Position numbers and translations under genes: made by a program
The notes under the pieces: generated by a model
The model's database searches: none
The model's input: the letters and a program-made list of their open reading frames with translations, nothing else
Told to the model about the DNA's origin: nothing
In this document: in pieces, positions 24,659-33,082 of the stretch
Layout of the letters: the number at the start of each line of letters is the position of its first letter
How positions within the stretch are numbered: the stretch's first letter is position 1
Origin: Actinophytocola sp035634895
Lineage (GTDB): Bacteria > Actinomycetota > Actinomycetes > Mycobacteriales > Pseudonocardiaceae
Reading direction: 5' to 3'
Assembly: GCF_035634895.1 (NCBI RefSeq)
Contig: NZ_DASQCC010000085.1
Location: 1-64,000 of the forward strand
Length of the DNA: 64,000 nt

Positions 24659-25444
24659 TCAACTCAGCCGCGCCACGTTCTGGTCTCGGGCAGGCTGGCG
24701 GAGCCACCAGGCGACGGCGGCCGCGCGGCTGGGGACGTCGGCCTTGGTGAAGACGCCTTCCAGGTGTTTGCGAATCGTTCGCGGGCTGATGCCGAGCTTG
24801 CGGGCGGCCTGGTCGTTGGTGTGGCCGGTGGCTATCAGCGCGAGCACCTGGTTCTCGCGTTCCGTCAGGGTGCACCGGCTGGGCGGGACCGCGGGCCCGG
24901 CGGTGTAGATCCTGGCGCGAATCGCGGAGATCCGGGCGTGGTAGTCCAGCGCCGCGCCGATGACGTCGCGCATGGGGTGGAGGGCGCGGGCCTCGCGGTC
25001 GGAGAAGTCGTGGAGCCTGCGGGTCAGGCCGATGAGCACCATGTCCTGGTCGGTCATGCGCGGTGTCATCACGAGCAGGTGGCGCATGCCGTACCGCGCG
25101 AACACCTCACGGTAGATGGGCGTCTGCCGAAAACGGTTGAAGGTCATGAAGTCGCTCGTGCGGTAGGGCCGCGGGTCACCGGTGGCGAGCAGGTTCACGA
25201 TGTACGGATCGTCGGCGTACAGGGTCATCCAGTGGTCGATCTCGGCCGTGGACAGCGTGTCTGGTTCCCCCACCACCGTCACCGACGGCCGCTGTGTCCG
25301 CCAGTCGTGGCAGATGTCGATGCACACACAGTCCACACCGACGACATGGCGCAGCCCCTCGGCCAGCTCGGCCACGAACGGCTCGTTGTTGACGATGGCG
25401 TGGGCGGCGTTCAGCCCGTAACGCATCAGCCTGGTCTCATCCAC
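24659..25444 (-). CDS. LuxR-family transcriptional regulator
   Basis: A 261-residue regulator. The N-terminal sensory domain of about 190 residues is of unclear type (GAF/autoinducer-binding-like: VVGVDCVCIDICHDW, HWMTLYADDPYIVNLL, YGMRHLLVMTPRM). The GerE HTH lies at the C-terminus (LTERENQVLALIATGHTNDQAARKLGISPRTIRKHLEGVF). GTG 25444 is chosen because GGGGGA lies seven bases upstream. The alternative ATG 25507 sits inside a promoter-like region (TTGACA at 25517-25522, minus strand). It is divergent from the membrane protein at 25598. The target is unknown. Confidence 0.85.
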   Translation of the reverse strand: MDETRLMRYGLNAAHAIVNNEPFVAELAEGLRHVVGVDCVCIDICHDWRTQRPSVTVVGEPDTLSTAEIDHWMTLYADDPYIVNLLATGDPRPYRTSDFMTFNRFRQTPIYREVFARYGMRHLLVMTPRMTDQDMVLIGLTRRLHDFSDREARALHPMRDVIGAALDYHARISAIRARIYTAGPAVPPSRCTLTERENQVLALIATGHTNDQAARKLGISPRTIRKHLEGVFTKADVPSRAAAVAWWLRQPARDQNVARLS

Positions 25445-25597
25445 GGCGAATCCCCCGATCGCGTACCCGGGCAAGTATGGGGCGGGAGGTGAGCCGAGTA
25501 AAGCCATTTGGCCGGGTGTCAAGGTGGCGGAACAGCCACTGTCGTCCGCGCGGTCCGACCTCCCACGATGGTGCGATGAAACCGGGGGAGGTTCGCG

Positions 25598-26218
25598 ATG
25601 TCGGCTGAGGTCGTGGCGCTGGGGGGCGGGATCCTCTTCGTCCTGGTGGCGATCGTGGGCGGTGGCTTCACGATCCGGGAGTTGATGATGCCCAGGGTGC
25701 CGAACTGGGCGCGGGTGACGTCCGCCGTCTTCGGACTGCTGCTGTTGCTGCCGTTCGTCCTGACCGTCGTGAATGGACAGACGGAGAAGGGCGCGCGATC
25801 GTCGAGCGGGCTCACCCCACCGCGAGAGCAGGGGACCGGCGGGATCGAGATCGACACCGAGCCGGACACCACCCCCGACGGCATCAGGATCACCGGTCTC
25901 GCGGTCACGGTGCGGAACGACCCGCCACGGGTCGGTGACACCGTGACCGTCGACTACTCGCTCACGAACGTCGGGAGCCAGCCCATCCGGATGGACTCCA
26001 CCTTCGTCGGCGCGCGCGATCCCGCCGACGAGAACAGGGATTCGGAGGACGAGAACGAGAACCGCGTCCTCGGCCCCGGCGAGACGATCGAGTCGGGTGG
26101 CAGGGTCTTCCTGAACAGCGCCGGGACCTGGCTGATCTTTCCCTGTTATCTGCTGTCGGAAGAGCGGTACTGCCCCGATGAATGGAAGGCGTTCAACGTC
26201 ATCGTCATGTCGAGCTGA
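25598..26218 (+). CDS. Membrane protein with extracytoplasmic beta-rich domain, unknown
   Basis: A 206-residue protein with two N-terminal transmembrane helices (about 5-25 and 42-62), then a polar linker (EKGARSSSGLTPPREQGTGG). A C-terminal domain of alternating strands follows (IRITGLAVTVRNDPPRVGDTVTVDYSLTNVGSQPIRM), resembling an Ig-like or DUF4352-type 'telokin' fold. Two cysteines (PCYLL...RYC) may pair outside the cell. A strong site GGGGGAGG precedes the ATG. No function can be assigned. Confidence 0.75.
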   Translation: MSAEVVALGGGILFVLVAIVGGGFTIRELMMPRVPNWARVTSAVFGLLLLLPFVLTVVNGQTEKGARSSSGLTPPREQGTGGIEIDTEPDTTPDGIRITGLAVTVRNDPPRVGDTVTVDYSLTNVGSQPIRMDSTFVGARDPADENRDSEDENENRVLGPGETIESGGRVFLNSAGTWLIFPCYLLSEERYCPDEWKAFNVIVMSS

Positions 26219-26352
26219 CGATTTGTCCGGCACTGCCAACGCGGTCGGTATTCCGCGAATATTCGACCTACTGAAGATCCGGCGCTCTCATCTCCGGTCG
26301 CGCTCGACCCGGGTGAGCCGGGTCGAGCGCGACGTCGGTGTGCCGCGGTGGT

Positions 26353-26508
26353 TCAGCGGGTGGGCTCCGGGATGTGGTCGATGGCGTAGACCACCTGCAC
26401 CGCGAGCTCGTGGGCGGCCTTGTCGCCGAGTTTCGCGTTCTTCTGCAGAACGTCCTGGACGAACGTGACCCGTCGCTCGTAACGCGAGACGAACTTGGTT
26501 TTGGTCAT
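26353..26508 (-). CDS. Small helical protein (DUF6307-like)
   Basis: A 51-residue protein starting at ATG 26508 with AAGGAG upstream. The sequence, MTKTKFVSRYERRVTFVQDV then LGDKAAHELAVQVVYAIDHIPEPTR, forms two helices. It resembles short actinobacterial proteins catalogued as DUF6307, found mainly in Pseudonocardiales; this resemblance is from memory and unverified. Function unknown. The in-frame extension to 26658 has no ribosome site. Confidence 0.65.
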   Translation of the reverse strand: MTKTKFVSRYERRVTFVQDVLQKNAKLGDKAAHELAVQVVYAIDHIPEPTR

Positions 26509-27034
26509 GGGGGTCTCCTTCATGGACAGCACGGGGTGGGGGCTCGAACAGATGAGGTCGACGGACGTGGCAGATCGAGGTCGAGGTTCGCCGGAGAGAT
26601 TGGCGCCCCGAAAATGACGTCCGCGCATCCGGACGTTTCGAGCATACGCTGCTTCCACCCGGATCGATCAGGTGGCCGGGTCACGATCTTGGAGTGGCCA
26701 GGCGGATCCGCGGTGCCGGCGGAACCCGCGAGGCAAATGCCGGGGCATCGGCCGCGCCCGTGACGGCAAGACCCGAGCCGGCGCCGACGACATTCTCACT
26801 CGATTGAGTGAAGTCTTCGATGGCCGATGGTGGAAGGTTGTCTCTTTACGCAATCGGATGAGATAACGGTGTCGCGCGCGTCGCCTGTCGGGCGTTGTCG
26901 CGTGGAACGGCTGCCACTTATGGGTTTGAGGGGCATGACTGTCCGTAGTGGATGGTCGGGTCGGCTTCGGTCTTTGAAAACATGCTGTCTTGCCAACCGG
27001 ACTTATCTGGCACACTCTACGCGAAGATGGTCTC
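26509..27034. other. Gene-poor stretch
   Basis: About 530 bp without a convincing gene. Frames at 26668-27096 (minus) and 26338-26763 (plus) show low-complexity composition and no ribosome sites. GC is visibly lower from about 26800 (runs such as GTTGTCTCTTTACGCAATC), consistent with an upstream control region for the SRPBCC/MarR operon. The left part holds the promoter of the 51-residue gene. Confidence 0.5.
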
Positions 27035-27064
27035 TTGGCAGATAGTCTACGCGTAGGTAATCTG
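27035..27064 (+). promoter_or_regulatory. SRPBCC/MarR operon promoter overlapped by a 26-bp palindrome
   Basis: TTGGCA (27035-27040), a 17-base spacer and TAATCT (27058-27063) form a good sigma-70-type promoter 48 bp upstream of the SRPBCC start. A 26-bp imperfect palindrome (27039-27064) covers the spacer and -10. Its outer arms CAGAT/ATCTG flank a perfect CTACGCGTAG core (27047-27056). This is the likely operator of the MarR protein encoded second in the operon, giving autorepression. Confidence 0.65.
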
Positions 27065-27110
27065 CGATGGGGCCGCCGCACGGCCGACAGAACCAACAGG
27101 GAGTCCTCAT

Positions 27111-27524
27111 ATGTGGAAGTACGAGCACACGATCGAGACCGACGCCAGGCCGACCGAGATCTGGCGGCTGTACAGCGATGTCAGCACCTGGTCGAAGTGG
27201 GATCAGGGCATCGAGCGGGTGGAGCTCGACGGGCCCTTCCAGGTGGGCAGCACGGGCCGGATGAAGCCCGCCGGCCAGGAGACGTTGCCGTTCCGGTTGG
27301 TGCAGGTGGAGGAGAACCGCGTGTTCGCGGACGAGACCGAGGTGGCCGGCGTCGTGCTGCGTTTCACGCACTCGATCGACGCCCTGGACGACGGTCGCAC
27401 GCGGCTCACCCATCGGGTCTCGATCACCGGCCCGGCGGCGGAGCAGGTCGCCCCGGGACTCGGGCCCGCCGTGACGGCCGGCATCCCCACCACGATGGCG
27501 ACCCTCGTTGGGATGGCTAAATGA
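27111..27524 (+). CDS. SRPBCC (START/polyketide-cyclase-fold) protein
   Basis: A 137-residue SRPBCC domain: MWKYEHTIETDARPTEIWRLYSDVSTWSKWDQGI, then alternating strands and a C-terminal helix (GIPTTMATLVGMAK). CAGGGAG precedes the ATG. Members bind hydrophobic ligands. It is coupled to a MarR regulator by ATGA overlap, a frequent pairing in which the SRPBCC protein may bind or clear the inducer. It differs from the four SRPBCC proteins in the polyketide cluster, lacking their DGxxQEF motif. Confidence 0.88.
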   Translation: MWKYEHTIETDARPTEIWRLYSDVSTWSKWDQGIERVELDGPFQVGSTGRMKPAGQETLPFRLVQVEENRVFADETEVAGVVLRFTHSIDALDDGRTRLTHRVSITGPAAEQVAPGLGPAVTAGIPTTMATLVGMAK

Positions 27525-27985
27525 CCATTGAAACAGCCTGGGAGAGTCCGGGCTTCCTTCTGTGGCACGCGACATTGCGCTGGCAGCGCGCCGTCACCGC
27601 CGCGCTGCGGCCCTATGACCTGACACATGTTCAGTTCGTTCTTCTCGCGAGTGTGTGGTGGTTGGGACGGGAGAAGCGTGAGCCCAACCAGCTCGAGCTT
27701 TCCCAGCACACGGGGGCGGACGTCAAGATGGTGTCGCAGGTGCTGCGCAAGCTGGAGTCCAGCTCGCTGATCGAGCGGAACACCGACAGGGTGGACACGC
27801 GCATGAAACGCCTTCGCGTCACGCCGATCGGCGTGGAGTTGGTCGACAAGGCGCGTTTCGCGGTGGAGGACGCCGACGCGGCGTACTTCGCGGCCGTCGA
27901 GGACCAGGAGCTCCTCATGGTCATGCTCTCCGCGTTAAGCGGCAGGGCCGGCGGTAGCCGGACAAGACGGGCAGGAGCGGGCTAG
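27521..27985 (+). CDS. MarR-family transcriptional regulator
   Basis: A 154-residue MarR protein. Dimerisation helices flank a winged helix (LSQHTGADVKMVSQVLRKLESSSLIERNTDRVDTRMKRLRVTPIGVELVDKA); the D-x-R wing 'DRVDTRMKRL' is typical. The ATG overlaps the SRPBCC stop (ATGA). It probably represses its own operon through the palindrome at 27039-27064. The polyketide cluster begins about 200 bp downstream, so an influence on it is possible but unproven. Confidence 0.9.
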   Translation: MTIETAWESPGFLLWHATLRWQRAVTAALRPYDLTHVQFVLLASVWWLGREKREPNQLELSQHTGADVKMVSQVLRKLESSSLIERNTDRVDTRMKRLRVTPIGVELVDKARFAVEDADAAYFAAVEDQELLMVMLSALSGRAGGSRTRRAGAG

Positions 27986-28180
27986 TGTCCCGCGCCGGAA
28001 ATCAGGCAACTAATTCGGCGGCCCAGCTTCCCGCCGGCGGCGTTGCCGGTTCACCCAAGTACGACCCAGTACGAGGACGAACCGGCGCCTTGCCAGCAGA
28101 AACCCGGATCCACCGACTTAATCACCGCATTTCCGGCGCGGGACTCTAGCTCCCGCGGTGGTTGGACACGGAGGTCGACG

Positions 28181-29230
28181 TTGGGGGGAACCCACGGCCA
28201 GGAGTTCACGCCCGTCAGGTCGCTGGTCGGGGACGGCGGTGGCCGGCTGAGCTGGTCGGCCACCGCGAACTCCTTCGGCACGGATCCGGTCGTCGTCGTG
28301 ACCGGCTGGCTCAGCCATCTCGTGATGGACCTGGAGTCGCCGCAGATCGCGTCGTTCTACCGCGCTCTCGCGGCGCGCCGGCGGGTGATTCGCTTCGACC
28401 TGCCGGGGGTCGGGCTCTCGGACCGGGCGGAGGCGCAGGACTTCGGCGTCGGCCGCCAGATCGAGTGGATCCGCTCGGTGGTCGACGCGGCCGGCGAGGA
28501 CCGGGTGTCGCTGGTCGTCTGTGGCCTCGGGCTGCCATCGGGGCTCGGCTTCGCGGCCAGGTACCCGCAGCGCGTCAGCAGGATCGTCCTGCTGGCGTCC
28601 GCCGCGCACTTCCACGTGGCCAACAGCGACGCGACCGCCCAACCGTCGCTCGTCGAGGTGATCGGCACTCTCACGGAACTGGACTGGCGGCTGGGAGCCC
28701 GGGTGATGGCGGACGTCCTGCTGCCGGACTCGGCCGCCACGACGACCGCCTGGTTCACCGACTACCAGCGCGCGGCGGCGGAAGAGGACATTGCCGCCGG
28801 GTTCCTCCGTGGGCAGATGCATGCTCCGGTGCCGCCCCTGCCCGCGGTGCACGCGCCGACGATGGTCCTCTACAACAGGGGAAGCGGCCGCGAGGTCTAC
28901 GACACGGCGACGAGGTTCGCGAACCTGCTCCCGGACGCCCGGCTGGTCATCCGGCACGGCACGGCGAACCTGCTTCCGTTCGACGACGTCGACACCACGG
29001 TCGCCGAGATCAACTCGTTCCTGGACCCGCTGGGCTCCATTCTCACCGTCCGCGAACGGCAGGTGCTGGTCAAACTGACCGAGGGGCTCTCCAACCGGAC
29101 CATCGCCCGCACGCTGGGCATCACGGAGAGCACCGCCGCGCGGCACATCGCCAACCTCTTCCGCAAGCTGCACGTCAACAACCGGGCCGCCGCGGTCGGC
29201 AGGGCACACATGCTCGGCCTCGCGGTCTGA
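28181..29230 (+). CDS. LuxR-type regulator fused to a degenerate alpha/beta hydrolase domain
   Basis: About 350 residues. The N-terminal ~275 residues have an alpha/beta-hydrolase fold (VVVVTGWLSHLV, RRRVIRFDLPGVGLSD, YPQRVSRIVLLAS, APTMVLYNRG). The C-terminal GerE HTH reads LTVRERQVLVKLTEGLSNRTIARTLGITESTAARHIANLFRKL. At the nucleophile elbow the expected G-x-S-x-G is VCGLGLPSG, so the catalytic Ser is missing and the domain is probably a ligand sensor rather than an enzyme. TTG 28181 is chosen for its GGAGG six bases upstream; an ORF beginning at 28043 lacks one. First gene of the cluster, likely pathway regulator. Confidence 0.8.
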   Translation: MGGTHGQEFTPVRSLVGDGGGRLSWSATANSFGTDPVVVVTGWLSHLVMDLESPQIASFYRALAARRRVIRFDLPGVGLSDRAEAQDFGVGRQIEWIRSVVDAAGEDRVSLVVCGLGLPSGLGFAARYPQRVSRIVLLASAAHFHVANSDATAQPSLVEVIGTLTELDWRLGARVMADVLLPDSAATTTAWFTDYQRAAAEEDIAAGFLRGQMHAPVPPLPAVHAPTMVLYNRGSGREVYDTATRFANLLPDARLVIRHGTANLLPFDDVDTTVAEINSFLDPLGSILTVRERQVLVKLTEGLSNRTIARTLGITESTAARHIANLFRKLHVNNRAAAVGRAHMLGLAV

Positions 29231-29271
29231 CCGGGTCACGGCAAGAAAGAAACAACCAGGGGGAATTCGCC

Positions 29272-30660
29272 ATGGCCGACCAACGCGTGCCGAAAGCCGG
29301 GATTCTGGTCCTGCTGTGCGTGAGCCAGTTCATCATCGCGCTCGACTTCTCGATCCTCAACGTGGCGCTGCCGACGGTGCAGGAGCACCTGGGGTTCTCC
29401 CGCACCGGGCTGCCGTGGGTGATCAGCGCGTACGCCCTCGCCTTCGGCGGCCTGCTGATCCTGGGCGGCCGGGTGGCGGACCTGTTCGGCCGCAGGCGTG
29501 TCCTCGTCGTGGGCGTCGGGTTGTTCGCCGTCGCGTCGCTGGCCTGTGGTCTCGCGGACTCGCCGGAGCAGCTCGTGTCGTGGCGGGGCGTGCAGGGTGT
29601 CGGCGCCGCCGCGACGGCGCCCGCCGCGTTCTCGTTGCTGACCACCACCTTCGTCGCGCCGAGCGAACGGGAGCGTGCCCTGGGCGCGTGGAGTGCCGTG
29701 CTGGGCGCCGGCTTCGTGCTGGGCGTGCTCGGCGGCGGTCTCATCACCGGGTTGGTCGGCTGGCGCTGGGTCTTCTTCATCAACGTGCCGATCGCCGTCG
29801 CGGTGGTGGCCGCCGCGGTCGTGCTGGTGCCGGTCGACGGCAGGCGGCCGGGCGGCCGGCGGCTGGACCTCGGCGGCGCGGTGCTCGTCACCACCGGCCT
29901 GGTCGTGCTGATCTACGGGTGCAGCCAGGTCGGTTCGACCGGCGTGCCGGCTATCCTGGTCGTGGTGGCGCTGCTGGCGGGTCTGGCGCTGCTCACCCTC
30001 TTCGCCCTCGTGCAGAGGCGGTCGGTGGTCCCGTTGGTGCCGCCGCGGTTCTGGCGGACTCCCGGCACCATCCGGGCCAACAGCGCGAACCTGTTGCTCA
30101 TGGCCGCGTTCTCCGGCATGGTCTTCCTGCTGACCCTGTTCCTCCAGCAACGCCACCATCTCAGCCCGACCGCCACCGGGCTGGTCTTCGCACCGTCCGG
30201 AGTGGCCGGTCTCGCCGGCGGGGTGGTGGGTGGCCTGCTGGCCAAGCGGACCGCACCCGGCCGTCTGCTGCCCGTGAGCGCGTTCGTGCAGTTCGTGGCG
30301 ACGGCCGTGCTGGTCCTGCTGCCCGAGCACGGCACCGTGCTGATCGTGGTGGCGGCGACGATCGTCACCAACTTCTCCGGTGTCGTCGCGATCGTCATGA
30401 TCAGTGTCATGGCCGCGGCGGACGTGCCGCCCGCCGACCAGGGCCTGGCGGGCGGTCTGTTGAACACCACGCAGCAGATCGGCGGCGCGTTGGGACTCGC
30501 GGTGGTGACCGCGGCCGTCACGCTCGCCGGCAACGCCGTCGCGGACGCGACGGACGCCCTGCGTTGGGGAATGGCGGCGGCCGCGGGACTCTGTCTGCTC
30601 GGCGCCGTCGCCGGGTGGATCCGGCCGAGAGTGGTCGCCCGGGTCCCCGAGTTCACCTGA
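29272..30660 (+). CDS. MFS drug-exporter (DHA2/EmrB-QacA type, 14 TM)
   Basis: A 462-residue transporter. ATG 29272 follows AGGGGG. Family motifs are visible: motif D1 near LDFSILNVALPTVQ, motif A GRVADLFGRRRVLVVG, motif C-like VLGAGFVLGVLGGGLITGLVGWRWVFFINVP. Fourteen hydrophobic segments fit the DHA2 group, which expels drugs by proton antiport. It follows the LuxR gene by 41 bp and is followed by a hairpin (30674-30705), so these two genes form their own transcription unit. Probable self-resistance and export of the polyketide product. Confidence 0.92.
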   Translation: MADQRVPKAGILVLLCVSQFIIALDFSILNVALPTVQEHLGFSRTGLPWVISAYALAFGGLLILGGRVADLFGRRRVLVVGVGLFAVASLACGLADSPEQLVSWRGVQGVGAAATAPAAFSLLTTTFVAPSERERALGAWSAVLGAGFVLGVLGGGLITGLVGWRWVFFINVPIAVAVVAAAVVLVPVDGRRPGGRRLDLGGAVLVTTGLVVLIYGCSQVGSTGVPAILVVVALLAGLALLTLFALVQRRSVVPLVPPRFWRTPGTIRANSANLLLMAAFSGMVFLLTLFLQQRHHLSPTATGLVFAPSGVAGLAGGVVGGLLAKRTAPGRLLPVSAFVQFVATAVLVLLPEHGTVLIVVAATIVTNFSGVVAIVMISVMAAADVPPADQGLAGGLLNTTQQIGGALGLAVVTAAVTLAGNAVADATDALRWGMAAAAGLCLLGAVAGWIRPRVVARVPEFT

Positions 30661-30673
30661 CCACGAGGAGATG

Positions 30674-30705
30674 ACGGCGGCCCGGGCGGGGGTCCCGGCC
30701 GCCGT
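30674..30705 (+). terminator. Hairpin after the MFS exporter
   Basis: ACGGCGGCC at 30674-30682 is exactly complementary to GGCCGCCGT at 30697-30705. Internal GGG/CCC pairing extends the stem after a bulged C. It begins 13 bases after the exporter stop and separates the regulator/exporter unit from the biosynthetic operon. Confidence 0.6.
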
Positions 30706-30872
30706 GCCAGCTCCGGCTACGGTCAGGAACGAATTCCACACTGACTGTCCACTATGTACGCTCAGTTCGAGTGACAGGTCCGCGATACTACACAGTTCTT
30801 GCTATTTTCTGGCTTTGCGGTCCATTGCAGAATCGAACACGACCCAAACGGCTAGCTCAGAAGGATCGCGAC
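30706..30872 (+). promoter_or_regulatory. Likely promoter region of the biosynthetic operon
   Basis: A 167-bp gap with clearly lower GC than its surroundings (for example CTTGCTATTTTCTGGC, and GCGATACTACACAG with a -10-like GATACT). It follows a terminator-like hairpin and precedes the long overlapping gene chain. No single -35/-10 pair is convincing. The cluster regulator at 28181 would be expected to act here. Confidence 0.45.
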
Positions 30873-31688
30873 ATGCGCCGTCGGCACCTGTTCGAGTTCG
30901 AGGACCAGAGCTGGTTTCCCGCCGTGCTGCGGGATGCGGTGACGGACTGGCTGTGCCGGGCTCTCGTGATCGGCCGGAGTGTGTACCGGCCGGCGGTCCC
31001 GCTGATCGCCCGGTTGTTGCGCGAACAGGGGGAGAACCGGGTCGTGGACCTGTGTTCGGGGGCGTCCGGGCCGTGGCGTGCGCTCCAGCCCGCGGTGGCG
31101 GCCGAGGCGCCGTTCGCGCTGACGTTGACCGACAAGTACCCCAACGTCCCGGCGTTCGCCGCCGTGGCGGACCGGCTCGGTGCCGGGGTGAGCTTTCGCG
31201 CGGACTCCGTCGACGCCACGCGGGTGCCCGCGGAGCTGACCGGGGTGCGCACGCTGTTCACCGGGTTCCACCACTTCCGGCCGGACCAGGCGCGGCAGGT
31301 GCTGCGCGACGCGTTCGAGCGCCGGGCGGCCATCGGCGTCTTCGAGTTCACCGAACGGCGGTGGGCACCCGTGCTGGCCACGGTGGTGCTCGCGCCGGTG
31401 CTGGTGCTCGCCTGGATGTTCCGGCTGCCACCGGTCACGTGGCGCAGGTTGCTGTTCACCTATGTGGTTCCGGTCATCCCGTTCGCGGCGACCTGGGACG
31501 GGATCGTGTCGAACATGCGGACCTACGAGCCGGCGGACCTCCGCGGCATGGTCGCCGACCTGTCCGCACCCGACTACTCGTGGGAGGTCGGCCGGGTGCC
31601 CGGCACCGGCAGGGCCGCCGCTCCGGTGGTGTACCTGCTCGGGTTCTCCCGCGGCGACCGTCCCGAACCGACAGGAGCGCCGTCGTGA
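30873..31688 (+). CDS. Class I SAM-dependent methyltransferase-like protein
   Basis: A 271-residue protein. Motif I appears as VVDLCSGASGPW (D-x-C-S-G-x-S-G), followed by the acidic strand end LTLTDKYPN and FRADSVDATRVP; later TLFTGFHHF. This is a Rossmann methyltransferase core with a hydrophobic segment near residues 160-185 (VLATVVLAPVLVLAWMF) that may attach it to membrane. It opens the biosynthetic operon and overlaps the P450 start (GTGA). It may O- or C-methylate the polyketide, or work with the radical SAM enzyme two genes downstream. The ATG 30873 has AAGGAT upstream. Confidence 0.75.
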   Translation: MRRRHLFEFEDQSWFPAVLRDAVTDWLCRALVIGRSVYRPAVPLIARLLREQGENRVVDLCSGASGPWRALQPAVAAEAPFALTLTDKYPNVPAFAAVADRLGAGVSFRADSVDATRVPAELTGVRTLFTGFHHFRPDQARQVLRDAFERRAAIGVFEFTERRWAPVLATVVLAPVLVLAWMFRLPPVTWRRLLFTYVVPVIPFAATWDGIVSNMRTYEPADLRGMVADLSAPDYSWEVGRVPGTGRAAAPVVYLLGFSRGDRPEPTGAPS

Positions 31689-33055
31689 CGGCATCTACGC
31701 TCGACCGCACCATTCCCGTCGCCACCGGCAAGGGCGTCCTCGGCGTGTCCCGGGGGTTCCAGACGCGCCCGCTGGAGACGCTGCGACAGGTCTTCGACGA
31801 GCACGGCGACTTCGTGCGCGTGCGGTTCTTCGGCAACCAGTACTTCTATCTGCTGTCCCATCCGGACGACATCCGCCACGTGTTCGCGACGAACGCGCGG
31901 AACTACACGAAGTCCCCGCATCCGGCCTTCACGTTGCTCAGCCACGTGATGGGGCAGGGGCTGGTCACGAGCGACGGTGACCTCTGGGGACGGCAACGCC
32001 GGCTGATCCAACCCGCCTTCACGCGCCAGCGCGTCGCGCAGTACGGGGAGCTGATGACCACGGCGACGCTGGCCATGCTCGACCGCTGGCACGCCCGTGG
32101 CGACGCGCTCCTCAACGTCGACTCCGAGATGATGCGCCTGACGCTGGACATCGTGGGGCAGACGTTGTTCGGGCAGGACCTCACCGCGTCGGCAAGCCAC
32201 GTCGGCACCGCGTTCACCGACGTCAGCGCGCAGTTCGCCCGACTGCTGGGCAGCCCGCTCGGGCCGCTCGCGATCAGGTTGCCGTTCCTGCCGGGGACGC
32301 GCCGGTTCCGGGGCAGCGTCGCCGCGCTGGACGTCGTGGTCAACGGGATCATCGCCGAGCGCCGGCGTGACGGCGGGGACACCGGCGACCTGCTGTCGCT
32401 CCTGCTCGCCGCCCGGGACTCCGACGGCGTCGGCATGGACGACCGGCAGCTGCGCGACGAGGTGATGACGCTCCTGCTGTCGGGCCACGAGACCACGGCC
32501 GACGCGTTGACCTGGGCGCTACACCTCATCGACCGGCACCCGGAGGCCCGCGCGAACCTGGAGTCCGAAGTGGACTCCGTGCTCGGCGGCCGGGTGGCGA
32601 CCGTCGACGACCTGCCACGGCTCGCCTACACGGAGATGGTCGTGCGGGAGGCGCTGCGCCTCTATCCGCCGATTTTCCTCTACGCCAGGTGGGGCAACAG
32701 TCCCGACCAGGTCGGCCGCTACGGGCTGCCGGCCGACGCGACGATCACCGTCTGCCCGTACGTGGTGCACCGCCACCCCGAGTTCTGGCCCCACCCGGAC
32801 AGGTTCGACCCCGAGCGCTTCACACCGGAGCGAGTCGCGGCCAGGGAGCACTACGCGTGGATTCCGTTCAGCGGCGGTCCACGACAGTGCGTCGGGGTGC
32901 ACTTCGCGATGATGGAGGCACAGTTGCTGCTCGCCACCATCGTCCAGCACTGCCGGCTCACGCTGGCCCCCGGCAGGACGGTCGTGCCGGGACCGGCCAT
33001 GACCCTGCGACCACGCGGCGGTCTGCCCATGCATGCCCACGCCCGAATCAACTGA
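31685..33055 (+). CDS. Cytochrome P450
   Basis: A 456-residue P450. The I-helix oxygen-binding motif is LLSGHETTADA, the K-helix ExxR is in EALRLYPP, and the heme loop is FSGGPRQCVGVHFA with thiolate Cys near residue 402. The PERF-like segment reads DPERFTPERV. The layout resembles bacterial CYP102/CYP4-like enzymes (EMVVREALRLYPPI). GTG 31685 overlaps the methyltransferase stop; the in-frame upstream ORF to 30671 is an artefact over that gene. It probably oxidises the cyclised polyketide. Ferredoxin and reductase are not encoded nearby. Confidence 0.93.
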   Translation: MTASTLDRTIPVATGKGVLGVSRGFQTRPLETLRQVFDEHGDFVRVRFFGNQYFYLLSHPDDIRHVFATNARNYTKSPHPAFTLLSHVMGQGLVTSDGDLWGRQRRLIQPAFTRQRVAQYGELMTTATLAMLDRWHARGDALLNVDSEMMRLTLDIVGQTLFGQDLTASASHVGTAFTDVSAQFARLLGSPLGPLAIRLPFLPGTRRFRGSVAALDVVVNGIIAERRRDGGDTGDLLSLLLAARDSDGVGMDDRQLRDEVMTLLLSGHETTADALTWALHLIDRHPEARANLESEVDSVLGGRVATVDDLPRLAYTEMVVREALRLYPPIFLYARWGNSPDQVGRYGLPADATITVCPYVVHRHPEFWPHPDRFDPERFTPERVAAREHYAWIPFSGGPRQCVGVHFAMMEAQLLLATIVQHCRLTLAPGRTVVPGPAMTLRPRGGLPMHAHARIN

Positions 33056-33082
33056 CCACACAGGACGTTCGAGGAGGCCGCG

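Noticed and set aside
25445..25507. Alternative ATG 25507 start for the LuxR gene
   Set aside because: It lies within a promoter-like TTGACA region; GTG 25444 has a good ribosome site.
26668..27096. 142-codon minus-strand frame between the 51-residue gene and the SRPBCC operon
   Set aside because: No domain, no ribosome site, and it spans the promoter and palindrome at 27035-27064.
28162..29271. Upstream in-frame extension of the MFS gene (832-codon frame)
   Set aside because: Covers the LuxR gene out of frame; ATG 29272 with AGGGGG gives the standard MFS N-terminus.
30671..31684. Upstream in-frame extension of the P450
   Set aside because: Runs through the methyltransferase in another frame; GTG 31685 overlaps that gene's stop as in the rest of the operon.
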